Made by a program: the position numbers and the translations under genes. A stretch of DNA of 12,867 nt from positions 1 through 12,867 of the forward strand of contig DASRPA010000299.1 of NCBI GenBank assembly GCA_035646635.1, written 5' to 3'. The DNA comes from JACDAL01 sp035646635 (GTDB lineage Bacteria; Actinomycetota; CADDZG01; WHSQ01). Under the pieces are notes generated by a model. That model was given only the letters and a program-made list of their open reading frames with translations, was not told the origin of the DNA and did not search any database. Below, in pieces: positions 1-7,091 of this stretch. The stretch's first letter is position 1. Every line of letters begins with the position of its first letter.

Positions 1-500
1 CCGAGCGCAGAGAACGTGGACGCGTGCGAAGCGAGGCGGGCAGACGCTGGGGCGAACGACAGCCCCGCGCCGCGTAAAGCAAGAGCAAGCACGGCCTCAA
101 CAAACGTCAAGGGTTCATGACCCTGGGCGCGCGTGCCCTCCATGACACGAGCCGATGACTACCGACGTGCGACGCGGGGGGTCGGACCTCGGCTGGGGCC
201 AACAGTCTTACTATTTCGGGTCGCATCCATGTAAGTTTCTTCCAAAGCGCGCAAACCTTTGTGGACACAGCACTAGTTACTTGGTGAGCCCGGTGGTTCG
301 GATGGCGCTGTCCATGTGCTGATCCTCTCAATGATCACTGCGGACTGCGGACGACCGTCCATGAGCTAGGACTCGGGGCTGCCAGACCATTTCGACCTCG
401 GCTCGCCGGAGAAAAGACATTGTCAACCGGGTTCGGGTTGCCGCAAGCGATTCATCCTGCACAAGACAGCGCTCAAGCCGTTCGGCTTCAGGGACTCGAG
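1..500. other. Left flank without an intact gene
   Basis: No open frame here shows recognisable family sequence or convincing codon structure on either strand. The only structured element is the short ABC-transporter gene start at 277-315 with its ribosome binding site. A plus-strand frame is open from base 1 to a TGA at 118-120, with an Ala/Arg/Lys/Thr-rich translation ending NVKGS. It could be the tail of a gene starting outside the window, but it cannot be identified. The rest looks like intergenic or eroded sequence downstream of the minus-strand stress cluster. Confidence 0.4.
277..315 (-). pseudogene. Start of an ABC-transporter ATPase gene, broken after 12 codons
   Basis: On the minus strand an ATG at 315 is preceded by a strong Shine-Dalgarno sequence, GAGAGGA (323-329), with a 7-base spacer. 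It opens a reading frame translating as MDSAIRTTGLTK followed by TAA. This matches the typical start of ABC-type ATP-binding subunits, which run AIRTxGLTK then RYG and lead into the Walker A region. Nothing after the stop resembles an ABC ATPase in any frame, so the gene appears to have been cut off at about position 279. The match is short and could be chance, but start, RBS and residues agree. It suggests a rearrangement breakpoint downstream of the flavodoxin gene. Confidence 0.4.
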
Positions 501-1035
501 TCACGAAACTCGTCGATCTCGCTCAACCGCTGTCAGCTTTCCCCCGAGCTCCTCCCCCCAGCGGCGGGCGCGTTCGTCTCCCCACTGGTGAGCGGACCCA
601 ACGACTCGGCAACATAGAAGCTTGCCGGCGGAGCCACCGTACCGAAGCCAAGACCCCGCAGTCGTTTCTCGGCCTTGCGTGCAGCTGAGCCCGGGAGGCG
701 CGGCTTGTTGATGCGCGTATCGAATGCAGCCGCCGCCACCCTCGCAGATCCTTGCTGGAGCGTGGAGAGCCACTCGCGCAACCCGATCCCCTGAGACACG
801 AGACTCCGCTCGGCCTGCTGGGCCGCGCCTTGCCGCGTTTGTGGCCGGCTCATGCCGAACGCGTGCGTGGGACCACCGACGACAAGCAAATCGACATCAG
901 CGTCGATGACCTCGGACGCGGCACCGACTTCGGCAATATCGACGTGCATGCGTGTCGACAGGCCGTCCGCAATGGCCTTCGCGACCGCCTGCGTACACTT
1001 CCGAACATCGACTCGAACACAACAAGCGCTTTCAT
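501..1035 (-). pseudogene. Flavodoxin-like protein gene with two frameshifts
   Basis: The start, MKALVVFESMFG, is the first strand and FMN-phosphate loop of a flavodoxin. The frame then changes near 997-1000 and continues as CTQAVAKAIADGLSTR, then MHVDIAEVG and the GGPTHAFGMSRPQTR segment, which matches the second flavin-contacting loop. A second change near 577-578 leads from GPLTSGE into DERARRWGEELGGKL, the expected C-terminal helix, and the stop is at 501-503. Both changes look like one missing base. Restored, the protein would have about 178 residues, normal for the flavodoxin-domain family. It probably binds FMN and acts in electron transfer or redox stress. The gene begins 34 bases after the UspA stop, so it is likely the last gene of the same operon. 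It is either a decaying gene or an intact gene with sequence errors. Confidence 0.75.
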
Positions 1036-1069
1036 TAGCCGCCTCCTCCTGAGTCCACTCGAGTGACCG

Positions 1070-1483
1070 CTAACGAACGACGACCACGGGGCAAGTAGCC
1101 ATGTGGAGAACCTTGTGGGTCACGCTTCCGACCAGCAAGCCGCTCCAGTCAGAGAGGCCTCGAGATCCCATCACGATCGCATCCGCCCTGTTGTCGTCTG
1201 CTGCCTGAACGATACGGTGTGCGGCGTGTCCGTACATCGCAGGTTGTCTCTCGGATTGCACCTTCACACCTTTCCCTGCCAGCCTCTGTGCGGCTTCCGC
1301 CGCCATGTCGACATCCTCTTCGGTCAAATCCACATCCCAGGGGCCGCCCCTTCCGACCCACTTCTCCCTCACGTGGAAAACCAGGACTTCACTGTCGAAC
1401 TTGGAAGCAAGCTCTTCCACCAACGACAAGGCTTTGTCTGAGTGCTCGGATCCATCAACGGGAACAAGTATCTTGCGAAACAT
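1070..1483 (-). CDS. Universal stress protein, single UspA domain
   Basis: The 137-residue product is a complete UspA domain. It starts with the ILVPVDGSEHSDKAL strand-loop-helix and ends with the ATP-binding signature G106-x2-G109-x9-G119-S120, followed by the CPVVVVR strand. The signature places it in the ATP-binding class of Usp proteins, cytoplasmic dimers linked to survival under starvation, hypoxia or other stress. The ATG is preceded by GGAAGGGG at a good distance. It lies between the CBS-domain gene (74-base gap) and the flavodoxin-like gene (34-base gap), all on the minus strand, which suggests one operon. Family assignment is certain; the signal it answers to is inferred from its neighbours. 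Confidence 0.95.
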   Translation of the reverse strand: MFRKILVPVDGSEHSDKALSLVEELASKFDSEVLVFHVREKWVGRGGPWDVDLTEEDVDMAAEAAQRLAGKGVKVQSERQPAMYGHAAHRIVQAADDNRADAIVMGSRGLSDWSGLLVGSVTHKVLHMATCPVVVVR

Positions 1484-1557
1484 CTCTACCCCTTCCGGCT
1501 AGTCTTCTTGAATCCTGGATGGGAGGTACTTTCCGGGCTGCTCATCTCATGGTTCCT

Positions 1558-2118
1558 CTACCCGAGCCGACGATCGATCCCGAATAAACCATCTAATGCT
1601 CCTGAGCCGACTACTTCCGGCGGTTGGCCCAGCGCCGCCTCACGGTGGGTGAGGCCTGCGATGGCACCGAGCAGATCGCCTCGCGTAACGACCCCGACGA
1701 GACGACCGAGGTAAACGATCGGGATGCGGTTGATCTGCTGTTCGAGCATGGTCTGCGCGAGCCTGCGAAGGGGCGTCCCAGGATCGGCGATGATGGCTGG
1801 CGACGTCATGATGTCCATGGCTCGCTTGGCGTCGATGGGGACTGCGTGAGGGCCTCTCAGAAGCGGTCCGCTGTGGACGGGCCTCCTCAGGACCAGGCGG
1901 ATTAGCGGGCCTCCGAGGGCGTGTGCGAGATCACGCTCCGAGACGACCCCGACGACTCGGCCCCCAGCATTGACGACGGGTAGCCCCGATATCTCCCTAT
2001 CGGCCAGCAGTTCTCCGATTTCTTCGAAGTACGCTTCCTCCCGGCACGCGACTGCGGGAGCGGACATGATGTCTGCGGCGGTCAGCTCGGAAACGCTTCG
2101 CATCGGTGCTCCATTCAT
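1558..2118 (-). CDS. Two-CBS-domain protein
   Basis: The product has about 186 residues and two CBS motifs. The first covers roughly residues 8-68 (VSELTAADIMSAPAVAC to GRVVGVVSERDLAHA). The second covers about 98-155 (AMDIMTSPAIIADPGT to GRLVGVVTRGDLLGA). A CBS pair usually forms one adenine-nucleotide-sensing module; no catalytic domain is attached. Stand-alone pairs of this kind include mycobacterial Hrp1, a hypoxia-induced protein. The start at 2118 is preferred because GAAGGTGAGG lies just before it; an in-frame ATG at 2157 would add 13 residues, and an ATG at 2103 also has a GGAG upstream. A quasi-palindrome at 2221-2235 lies about 100 bases upstream. The frame is intact. Confidence 0.92.
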   Translation of the reverse strand: MNGAPMRSVSELTAADIMSAPAVACREEAYFEEIGELLADREISGLPVVNAGGRVVGVVSERDLAHALGGPLIRLVLRRPVHSGPLLRGPHAVPIDAKRAMDIMTSPAIIADPGTPLRRLAQTMLEQQINRIPIVYLGRLVGVVTRGDLLGAIAGLTHREAALGQPPEVVGSGALDGLFGIDRRLG

Positions 2119-2169
2119 TTCCTCACCTTCTTTTCCTAGACCACTGATGAGAGCCACCGGACGATCTCA

Positions 2170-2945
2170 TCATCCCCTCCATGTCGGCAGCGGGGGGAGT
2201 GCCGAAAGACTGGAGGTGACGGGACCGTTCGGCCCTAAAGAGACCCCGACTCGCAATCCCCTTCGCTTCAGTGCACTCCCAGGAACCTCTCTCCCCGGGG
2301 CATGAGGGCCGCCGGGCGTCTGCTCGGCGAGCTCATGGGGCGTGCCGGAGATCGCAATCTTTGTCGTCGGCTTCCCCATCCGCCAAACAATGACGCTGCT
2401 CGTGGACAGCAGCCATGCTGCCATCAGCCCGTAGGGCACGTAGGTCGGCCATGCACCCGCTGCGAGGGGTCCGGTGTCACTGCGATGCCCGCCGACATGA
2501 TCAGGAATGCCGTCGCGGCGGCCGCGGATAGCCACCCCAACCACTTCGGGAATGCCCCTGTTCCAAGCGACACCACGGACCAGCGCCACCGCGACAAGCA
2601 TGACTGCCAACGGGACATAGGCGATAACATTGAAGGCATAAGCCATATTGGCCATCACCAACGCCAGCCCCGGCTCCACGTTGCCGCTGGATGCCATCGC
2701 CAGAGCGCTCTGGGGGGCTTGGATCAGGACCTGGACAACGATCCCCACAAAGCCGGCGCCGAACGCGGCTGTGGAGAGCGTTCGGTTCCACCTTCGGCGC
2801 GCAGCAGGTGACTGCGTAGGCTTCCTAGGAACCACAGCCATGCGCCGGCACTGAGCACGAACAGCAGACTCTGCGCGAGCAGCTCTACTCGGTAGGCGGC
2901 AAAGAAAGCCGCAACCTCTTCGGCGGGGGCGTTGGCGGCGGGGTG
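2170..2945 (-). pseudogene. Multi-pass membrane protein gene, frameshifted and without a clear start
   Basis: Joined across frames, the translation is a helical membrane protein. EEVAAFFAAYRVELLAQSLL and FVLSAGAWLWFLGSLRSHL lead into STAAFGAGFVGIVVQ, then AYAFNVIAYVPLAVMLVAVA, then GAFPKWLGWLSAAAATAFLI, then PYGLMAAWLLSTSSVIVWRMG. This resembles uncharacterised actinobacterial membrane proteins with a TG-x-(L/F)P-(R/K)WLGW segment (DUF4386-like, from memory). Frame changes fall near 2779 (one base missing), 2560-2583 (one extra) and 2467-2470 (one missing). Its open frame begins after a TAG at 2946-2948 and overlaps the end of the acetyltransferase gene by about 60 bases. No ATG or GTG precedes the conserved part, so the N-terminal helix appears lost. 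The C-terminal 70 residues after WRMGKP look non-conserved. Function unknown. Confidence 0.65.
2221..2235. promoter_or_regulatory. Candidate operator (DosR-like quasi-palindrome)
   Basis: The 15-mer GGGACCGTTCGGCCC is a near-palindrome of the form GG-x-CCG-TT-CGG-x-CC. It shares 12 of 15 bases with the 15-mer at 6654-6668. It lies about 100 bases upstream of the CBS gene start. In outline (GGGAC at one side, GGCCC or GTCCC at the other) it resembles boxes of DosR/NarL-type response regulators. It falls in the poorly conserved 3' extension of the membrane-protein frame, so it is not constrained by a known protein. Regulatory role is inference. Confidence 0.4.
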
Positions 2946-5680
2946 CTAATGCTTCGGCTCCTAGCCCCCCGCGGCACGGGAGGTACCGGGGTACCGATCT
3001 TGATGCGCGCGTCAAGAACTAAGCAGCCTTGAGCGGACACCAGGACGGGATTGAGGTCCAGCTCTGCGAGGTGAGGGAGGTCCTCGACCATTGCAGACAG
3101 GCGCAGCAGCAGGTCTTCGAGCGCAGGCGAGTCAAGGGGCGGGCGACCGCGGTACCCCTCGAACAGCGGCCAGCTCTTCAACGAATGCAGCATCTCCTTG
3201 GCGTCTAGGTCCGTGAGAGGGGTGATCCTCACGGCGATATCACTGACGAGTTCGACCATCGTCCCCCCGGTTCCGCACGCGATCAGCGGGCCAAAGGAAG
3301 GATCGAGCGTCATGCCCACGAACATCTCTGCGCCCTCGGTCGAGACCATCTCCTGCACGAGGAAGCCTTCGATCTCGCCCTCGAGGCCGCCCTTGCTTAG
3401 AGACGAGAGAATGGCGGAGGCGGCCGCTGCCGCGGCTTCAGGAGTCTTGAGGCCGAGGCGCACGCCGCCGACGTCCGTCTTGTGGAGAATCGTGCGCGAG
3501 TCAATCTTGACAACGACGGGCTTGCCGATGTCCGCAGCGGCCTTGGCCACCTCCTCCGGGCTGCGGGCCGAGCAGCTGGTGGCGGACCGGATACCGTAGT
3601 GGTGGAGAAGGCGGACCACGGCGACGGGGTCGAGCCAGCGCTCCCCCTTCTCGAGCAGCTGCGCCGCCAGACTGGTCGCTGCGATGGGGTCGATGCCGTC
3701 GAGCTCTGGGAAGCGCCCTTCGGGAGCGCCCTTCCATGCGGCGTAGCGGGTGACCTTGGCAAGCGCCCTCGCAGCGGACTCGGGAAAGGTGTACGTTGGG
3801 ATGACCGTCCCATCAGCGGGGAGATGTTCGTGGAGGCCTTGAGCGCCCATGAAGCATGCGAGGACGGTCACCTCTCCCATGGCGCCCGCTCCCTGTACGA
3901 GGGCAACGGCGACGTCCTCGGCTCTGGTCACGAGCGGAGGGATGAAGATGACCACGATCGAGTCGACGTTTGGGTCGCGCGAGAGAAGGCGCAGAGCCTG
4001 GCCGTAATGCTCCGAGGTTGCGGAGGCGATCATATCCACGGGGTTTCCTACACTCGCCTCCTCGGGCAACAGAGCGCGCAGCGCACCGGCCGTAGCCGGG
4101 TCCAGCTGCGAAACCCTGAGCCCGGCCGCCTCGCACGCGTCCGCGCACAGGATCCCCAGGCCTCCGGCGTTGGTCAGGATCGCGACCCGGTCGCCGCTGG
4201 GTAATGGTTGGTGCGCGAGCAAGCTCGCGACATCGAAGAGCTCCTCGAGCGTGTCGGTGCGGATCACTCCTGCCTGATGAAAGAGGGCGTCGACCGCGAT
4301 GTCTTGGGCCACAATGCTGCCGGTGTGAGAGGCGGCCGCGCGTGCGCCGGCCCTCGAGCGGCCGCTCTTGACCGCGACGATCGGCTTGGTCCTGGCGACG
4401 CGCCGCGCGATGCGGGCGAACTTGCGCGGATTCCCGAAGGATTCGAGGTAGAGCAGGATGACGCCGGTAGCGTCGTCCTGCTCCCAGTATTGGAGCAGGT
4501 CGTTACCGGAGATGTCTGCCTTATTGCCGACCGACACGAAGCCCGACATGCCGAGGCCCAACTCCCGGGCGCGGTCTATGACCGCGATGCCAAGGGCGCC
4601 TGACTGCGACGCGAACGCCAGCCGGCCGCTGGGCGGCAGTTCGGGGGCGAACGTCGCGTTGAGACGAATCGCGGAGTCGGTATTGATGATGCCCATGCAG
4701 TTGGGGCCGATGATCCTCATGCCGCGCTTCAGCGCGATGTCGAGCAGGGCACGCTGTCGTTCGGCTCCCTCGTTTCCGGTCTCCGCGAAACCAGAAGTGA
4801 TTACAAGAAGGGCCCGCACGCCCTTCTCCGCACATTCGTTCGCTGCGCGCAGGACTGCGGCGGCCGGTACAACAATTACCGCCAGGTCGACAGGGCCGGA
4901 GATGTCACCCACTGATGCGTAGGCGGGGACAGACTGAACCACAGGTGCGTTTGGGTTGACCGGAGAGACGGGACCCTCGAAGCCCGAATGCAGGAGGTTA
5001 TGGAACAGCTCGCCGGAGATGGTGCCGCGCCGCCGTGAGGCGCCGATGACGGCAACCGATCGGGGCTTGAGAAAAGCCGCGACGGCTGCCGCCGCCGCGA
5101 CCGCTTCCCGCCGCTCGAACGCATCTATGGCCTCCGCCGTCGGGGAGGTCGGGAACTCAGCGTGTTCCACGCCCACGGACACGGATCGATCCACCGGCAG
5201 CTCAAGGGATCGAACGACCTTGAGCATCTCTGCGTTGCCCGCCAGTATCTCCGCCTCGAAGACCTTGATGCCCGCCTCGTCGGCCGCTTCGGAGAGATGC
5301 TCGATCAGGATGCTGCCGACTCCCTTACCCTGTAGAGCGTCGTCTACCGCAACGGCGACTTCAGCCTTCCCCTCTGTGGAGGCGACGTAGGAGGCGAGCG
5401 CGACAATCTGAGGCTGCCCTCCCATCGCCGTCTCGGCAACGAGACCGAACGAGTCTCTGTAGTCGACCTCAACGAATCGACGGAGCTCGGCCGTCGAGGG
5501 ACGGTGGATCCCATGGAAGCGCTTTCTCGCCGACTCGTCCGACAGCCGCGCGAACAGCTCGCTCACGTCGTAGATGTCGTCCGGCACGACGGGCCGGACG
5601 CGAATGATCGAGCCGTCGCGCAGCGCGATGTCTACAACCCGATGGCGGGGGTATCCGGAAGGAGCTGCTAGGGAGCTCAA
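2885..5680 (-). CDS. GNAT acetyltransferase fused to NDP-forming acyl-CoA synthetase (PatA-like)
   Basis: The 931-residue product has an N-terminal GNAT domain (about 20-170, acetyl-CoA loop QGKGVG at 117-122). A Rossmann CoA-binding domain follows (about 203-335, SVAVIGAS at 208-215 and GPNCMGIIN at 325-333). Then come succinyl-CoA-ligase-like domains (SQSGALG at 358-364, SHTGS at 451-455 with the family's phospho-histidine position at His452) and an ATP-grasp domain (about 680-895). The family includes bacterial Pat enzymes that acetylate lysines on metabolic enzymes such as acetyl-CoA synthetase. The GNAT-first order is the one reported for Streptomyces PatA. No ATG is available; a TTG at 5680, four bases after the Usp stop, is the only start that keeps the GNAT domain whole. 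The last 20 residues are Pro/Arg-rich and overlap the next gene. The frame is intact throughout. Substrates are unknown. Confidence 0.93.
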   Translation of the reverse strand: MSSLAAPSGYPRHRVVDIALRDGSIIRVRPVVPDDIYDVSELFARLSDESARKRFHGIHRPSTAELRRFVEVDYRDSFGLVAETAMGGQPQIVALASYVASTEGKAEVAVAVDDALQGKGVGSILIEHLSEAADEAGIKVFEAEILAGNAEMLKVVRSLELPVDRSVSVGVEHAEFPTSPTAEAIDAFERREAVAAAAAVAAFLKPRSVAVIGASRRRGTISGELFHNLLHSGFEGPVSPVNPNAPVVQSVPAYASVGDISGPVDLAVIVVPAAAVLRAANECAEKGVRALLVITSGFAETGNEGAERQRALLDIALKRGMRIIGPNCMGIINTDSAIRLNATFAPELPPSGRLAFASQSGALGIAVIDRARELGLGMSGFVSVGNKADISGNDLLQYWEQDDATGVILLYLESFGNPRKFARIARRVARTKPIVAVKSGRSRAGARAAASHTGSIVAQDIAVDALFHQAGVIRTDTLEELFDVASLLAHQPLPSGDRVAILTNAGGLGILCADACEAAGLRVSQLDPATAGALRALLPEEASVGNPVDMIASATSEHYGQALRLLSRDPNVDSIVVIFIPPLVTRAEDVAVALVQGAGAMGEVTVLACFMGAQGLHEHLPADGTVIPTYTFPESAARALAKVTRYAAWKGAPEGRFPELDGIDPIAATSLAAQLLEKGERWLDPVAVVRLLHHYGIRSATSCSARSPEEVAKAAADIGKPVVVKIDSRTILHKTDVGGVRLGLKTPEAAAAAASAILSSLSKGGLEGEIEGFLVQEMVSTEGAEMFVGMTLDPSFGPLIACGTGGTMVELVSDIAVRITPLTDLDAKEMLHSLKSWPLFEGYRGRPPLDSPALEDLLLRLSAMVEDLPHLAELDLNPVLVSAQGCLVLDARIKIGTPVPPVPRGARSRSISTPPPTPPPKRLRLSLPPTE

Positions 5681-5684
5681 GTCC

Positions 5685-6581
5685 TTACGTAGCCAGCCGA
5701 CGACCGACGAGCGCGGCCCGGGAATGCCTCACGACCTGGTCGCTCACCGAGCCCATGAGCGTCCGCCGGAACGGCCCCAGACCGCGAGAGCCGACGGCGA
5801 CGAGGTCGAACTGGCCGCTTTCGGCCTCTTTTAGCAGCTGCTCTGTCGGGCTGCCCACCGCAATGTGCGCCTCGGCCTCGAAACCCGCGTCACGCAGCCG
5901 CGTCGCCGCCCTGTTCGCGTACCTCTGTGCCCGGTCGTGCATCAGCTTCTCTACCTTCTGGTTCTGCTCGATAGCTTCTGGCAGGACGTAGGCCGCGCCC
6001 GCGACCGGAAAGAGCATGGGTGAGTGGGAGGGCGCGACCGACGCCACGGTGATCTCGGTGCGGGCGGGTTCGGCGAAGCGCGCCAGCGTGTTGATCGTGA
6101 AGTCGGCTCCCCAGGAGTCGTCGGCCCCAACCAGAACGCGCACCTTTTCGTTTCCAAGAGGGGCCTCGTGAACGATCAGAACCGACCACGGAGACGAGTG
6201 CAGCACGTAGGTGCTCACGCTTCCGAGCAGCCGGCTACCCAGCCAGCTCGTGCCGCCTGCGCCCATGACGACGAGGTCGTACCAATCGTTCTCCACGGCG
6301 CGCACGATCTCCTGGCCGGGATGTCCTTCCGCGATGTGGCCGCCCGCCTTGAACCCTGCCGATATCAGTTTCTCCACCGCCGCGTCGACAATCGCCAGCG
6401 TGTCATCGCGCCTAGCGGGCAGGGGGTCGAGCATTATCGGTATGTGCTCGGGCGCCGGTACACCGGCGTGTGTGACAGACATCACAGTTACGTCGATGCG
6501 GGCCTTGTCGCCGATTCTCTCGAGGAACTGGCCTGCTTCGATGGCCGGCTCGAAGCCGTCGGTAGCGTACAGAACTTTCAT
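5685..6581 (-). CDS. Tandem universal stress protein (two UspA domains)
   Basis: The product of about 298 residues has two UspA domains. The first (about 1-140) ends with GAGG then x9 then GS in the sequence around SWLGSRLLGS. The second (about 147-295) carries GSRG, x9, GS. Both match the ATP-binding pattern G-x2-G-x9-G-S/T. Tandem Usp proteins of this size are common in actinobacterial dormancy regulons. The ATG at 6581 is chosen because GGAG lies six bases before it; another in-frame ATG at 6593 has a weaker site. The C-terminus, AALVGRRLAT, departs from the usual PVLVVR strand, and an alternative frame there reads SVVGW, so a terminal frame change is possible. It is the first gene of the cluster and is followed by the acetyltransferase after four bases. 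Confidence 0.93.
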   Translation of the reverse strand: MKVLYATDGFEPAIEAGQFLERIGDKARIDVTVMSVTHAGVPAPEHIPIMLDPLPARRDDTLAIVDAAVEKLISAGFKAGGHIAEGHPGQEIVRAVENDWYDLVVMGAGGTSWLGSRLLGSVSTYVLHSSPWSVLIVHEAPLGNEKVRVLVGADDSWGADFTINTLARFAEPARTEITVASVAPSHSPMLFPVAGAAYVLPEAIEQNQKVEKLMHDRAQRYANRAATRLRDAGFEAEAHIAVGSPTEQLLKEAESGQFDLVAVGSRGLGPFRRTLMGSVSDQVVRHSRAALVGRRLAT

Positions 6582-6609
6582 CTGTGTCTCCATTCAGTCA
6601 CCGCTGAGG

Positions 6610-6631
6610 ACACTCTACGAGCAACACTCTA
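6610..6631. repeat. Direct repeat ACACTCTA, 14-bp period
   Basis: The octamer ACACTCTA occurs at 6610-6617 and 6624-6631, 29 to 50 bases upstream of the tandem Usp start. On the minus strand it reads TAGAGTGT twice. Its position fits a promoter-proximal element, but no function is known. Confidence 0.3.
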
Positions 6632-6653
6632 GGAGCACAGCGGATCGTCGCTC

Positions 6654-6668
6654 AGGGCTGTTCGGCCC
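6654..6668. promoter_or_regulatory. Candidate operator upstream of the tandem Usp gene
   Basis: AGGGCTGTTCGGCCC matches the 15-mer at 2221-2235 in 12 of 15 positions, including the full GTTCGGCCC half. It lies 73 bases upstream of the tandem Usp ATG. On the coding strand the two sites share GGGCCGAAC-(A/G)-G-(C/T)-CC. Two such sites upstream of stress genes on the same strand suggest a shared regulator. The DosR-like reading is inference from family content and general box shape. Confidence 0.45.
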
Positions 6669-6794
6669 ATCGAAGGGGGGCGGGACAGCCCTACTTGTAC
6701 CTCTCGTTGAGAGGGATCCGGAGGTCACGCTGGAGCGAGACGAAGAATGACTCATTGGGCCCGGTTGGCTGCCGGGAGGCGAACATTGAGCCCC

Positions 6795-6815
6795 CAACCA
6801 CCTCCTGGGTGGTTG
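6795..6815. other. Strong hairpin, 8-bp stem
   Basis: CAACCACC and GGTGGTTG form a perfect inverted repeat around the five-base loop TCCTG. There is no T-tract on either side, so it is not a standard intrinsic terminator. It could be an RNA structural element or a binding site in the divergent promoter region. Confidence 0.4.
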
Positions 6816-6877
6816 CAGAGACAAAGTTGCGATGGGCCTCTACTAACCGTAGCCGTTGTCGCCAGCCCTCGGTTCAG

Positions 6878-6906
6878 GTGGTCCTCGGGACCACGCCGGG
6901 ACCACG
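6878..6906. promoter_or_regulatory. Inverted repeat with an added direct half-site
   Basis: GTGGTCC (6878-6884) and GGACCAC (6888-6894) form a perfect inverted repeat around TCG. The half-site GGGACCACG occurs at 6887-6895 and again at 6898-6906, 11 bases apart, about one helical turn. Such an arrangement fits cooperative binding of a dimeric regulator in the divergent promoter region. Which regulator is unknown. Confidence 0.4.
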
Positions 6907-6952
6907 TGACTTGATCGCCCCTGGGGGGTCACCCTTCTGGGAGCTCCCGAAC

Positions 6953-6966
6953 AGGCCATTCGGCCT
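6953..6966. promoter_or_regulatory. Palindrome AGGCC-ATTC-GGCCT
   Basis: This is a perfect 5-bp inverted repeat around ATTC. It shares the TTCGGCC half with the 2221 and 6654 boxes and lies about 125 bases upstream of the small membrane gene. It may be a weaker third site of the same regulator. Confidence 0.3.
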
Positions 6967-7091
6967 AGCGGTGTGGTGTGATCAGGAACCCGGCCAGTAA
7001 GAGTCGCATCATCGATTACCTCCTCGATCGTTGGTAGGTCTTCACCTCCATCCAGCATGTGAATGGCCAAGCGATGCCTCCAGAGGATTTC

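Larger units (their letters stand above)
6582..7091. other. Divergent intergenic region with repeats and palindromes
   Basis: This half-kilobase separates the minus-strand stress cluster from plus-strand genes, so promoters for both directions should lie here. No convincing gene was found. It contains a direct repeat ACACTCTA (6610-6617, 6624-6631), a GGCCC box (6654-6668), an 8-bp hairpin (6795-6815), a perfect 7-bp inverted repeat with an extra half-site (6878-6906), the palindrome GGGAGCTCCC (6939-6948) and AGGCCATTCGGCCT (6953-6966). A minus-strand frame across 6843-7169 has some coding-like residues but no recognisable family. Confidence 0.5.

Noticed and set aside
533..949. Taking the 138-codon frame as a complete flavodoxin gene
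   Set aside because: It lacks the FMN-loop start and ends in a non-family tail; both missing ends are found in adjacent frames.
3482..4204. 240-codon plus-strand frame opposite the acetyltransferase gene
   Set aside because: It lies wholly antisense to an intact conserved gene in high-GC DNA, and its translation shows no family features.
6965..7012. 15-codon minus-strand mini-frame MMRLLLAGFLITPHR with GAGGAGGT upstream
   Set aside because: It could be a leader peptide, but the purine-rich stretch is explained by chance in GC-rich DNA, and the distance to the Usp gene is about 380 bases.
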